The notes under the pieces were generated by a model that had not been told where the DNA came from, did not search any database, and saw only the letters and a program-made list of their open reading frames with translations. A program made the position numbers and the translations under genes. Source: Deltaproteobacteria bacterium (lineage in GTDB: Bacteria > Desulfobacterota > GWC2-55-46 > DRQE01). Taken from it: a stretch of DNA of 5,123 bases. Below, one piece after another: positions 5,117-5,123 of the stretch. Position 1 is the stretch's first letter. Each line of letters begins with the position of its first letter. Location of the stretch: contig DAOVXI010000126.1 in NCBI GenBank assembly GCA_030636245.1, positions 1 to 5,123 on the forward strand, written 5' to 3'.

Positions 5117-5123
5117 AGTAGAG
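5109..5123 (+). CDS. start of a further gene (3' partial), possibly moeA
   Basis: Only five codons (MVKVE) are visible. The ATG overlaps the mobB stop (ATGGTTAA) and has a strong Shine-Dalgarno. In a cofactor operon after mobB, MoeA is a common next gene, and MoeA proteins often begin with a short M-x-x-V-E stretch. MoaB/Mog or MobA are alternatives. Identity is inferred from context only. Confidence 0.5.

Overview
This window is a dense, all-plus-strand operon segment devoted to molybdenum. In order it encodes the end of MoaA, a stand-alone molbindin (Mop), the molybdate ABC transporter ModA-ModB-ModC, then MoaC, MoaD, MoaE and MobB, and the first five codons of a further gene (possibly moeA). 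Genes abut or overlap almost everywhere. The only sizeable gap is the 76 nt between modA and modB, so no stretch above 300 nt lacks a gene. I see no RNA gene, CRISPR array, insertion sequence or convincing intrinsic terminator.

The host is a bacterium: it has purine-rich Shine-Dalgarno sequences (GGAGG-type), a Sec signal peptide on ModA, sigma70-like promoter hexamers and bacterial-type Moa proteins. Base composition is moderate, with free use of ATA, AGA and AGG codons. A periplasmic-type ModA without a lipobox fits a Gram-negative envelope. An anaerobe of the Nitrospirota or Desulfobacterota type would suit, but that is a guess from general style.

Layout: 1-923 moaA (5' end missing); 927-1130 mop; 1135-1887 modA; 1888-1963 intergenic with a promoter-like sequence; 1964-2638 modB; 2570-2741 two tandem copies of an 86-bp unit across the modB/modC junction; 2718-3407 modC; 3422-3919 moaC; 3934-4176 moaD; 4173-4598 moaE; 4577-5116 mobB; 5109 onward the next gene.

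The genes form one pathway. ModABC imports molybdate and Mop can store or buffer it. MoaA and MoaC convert GTP to cyclic pyranopterin monophosphate. MoaD and MoaE (molybdopterin synthase) add the dithiolene sulfurs. MobB is a GTP-binding partner of the guanylylation step that makes the guanine-dinucleotide cofactor. The transporter is nested inside the moa cluster.

The pathway itself is well known and I do not see a wholly new system. The unusual items are: (i) the 86-bp tandem duplication, which copied a stop/start overlap and left a 30-codon hybrid ORF between modB and modC; (ii) a MoaD whose Gly-Gly is not C-terminal but followed by Lys-Ile; (iii) a strong extended -10 promoter-like sequence so close to modB that its transcript would be almost leaderless; (iv) Gly-Gly codons of MoaA and MoaD that double as the next gene's Shine-Dalgarno.
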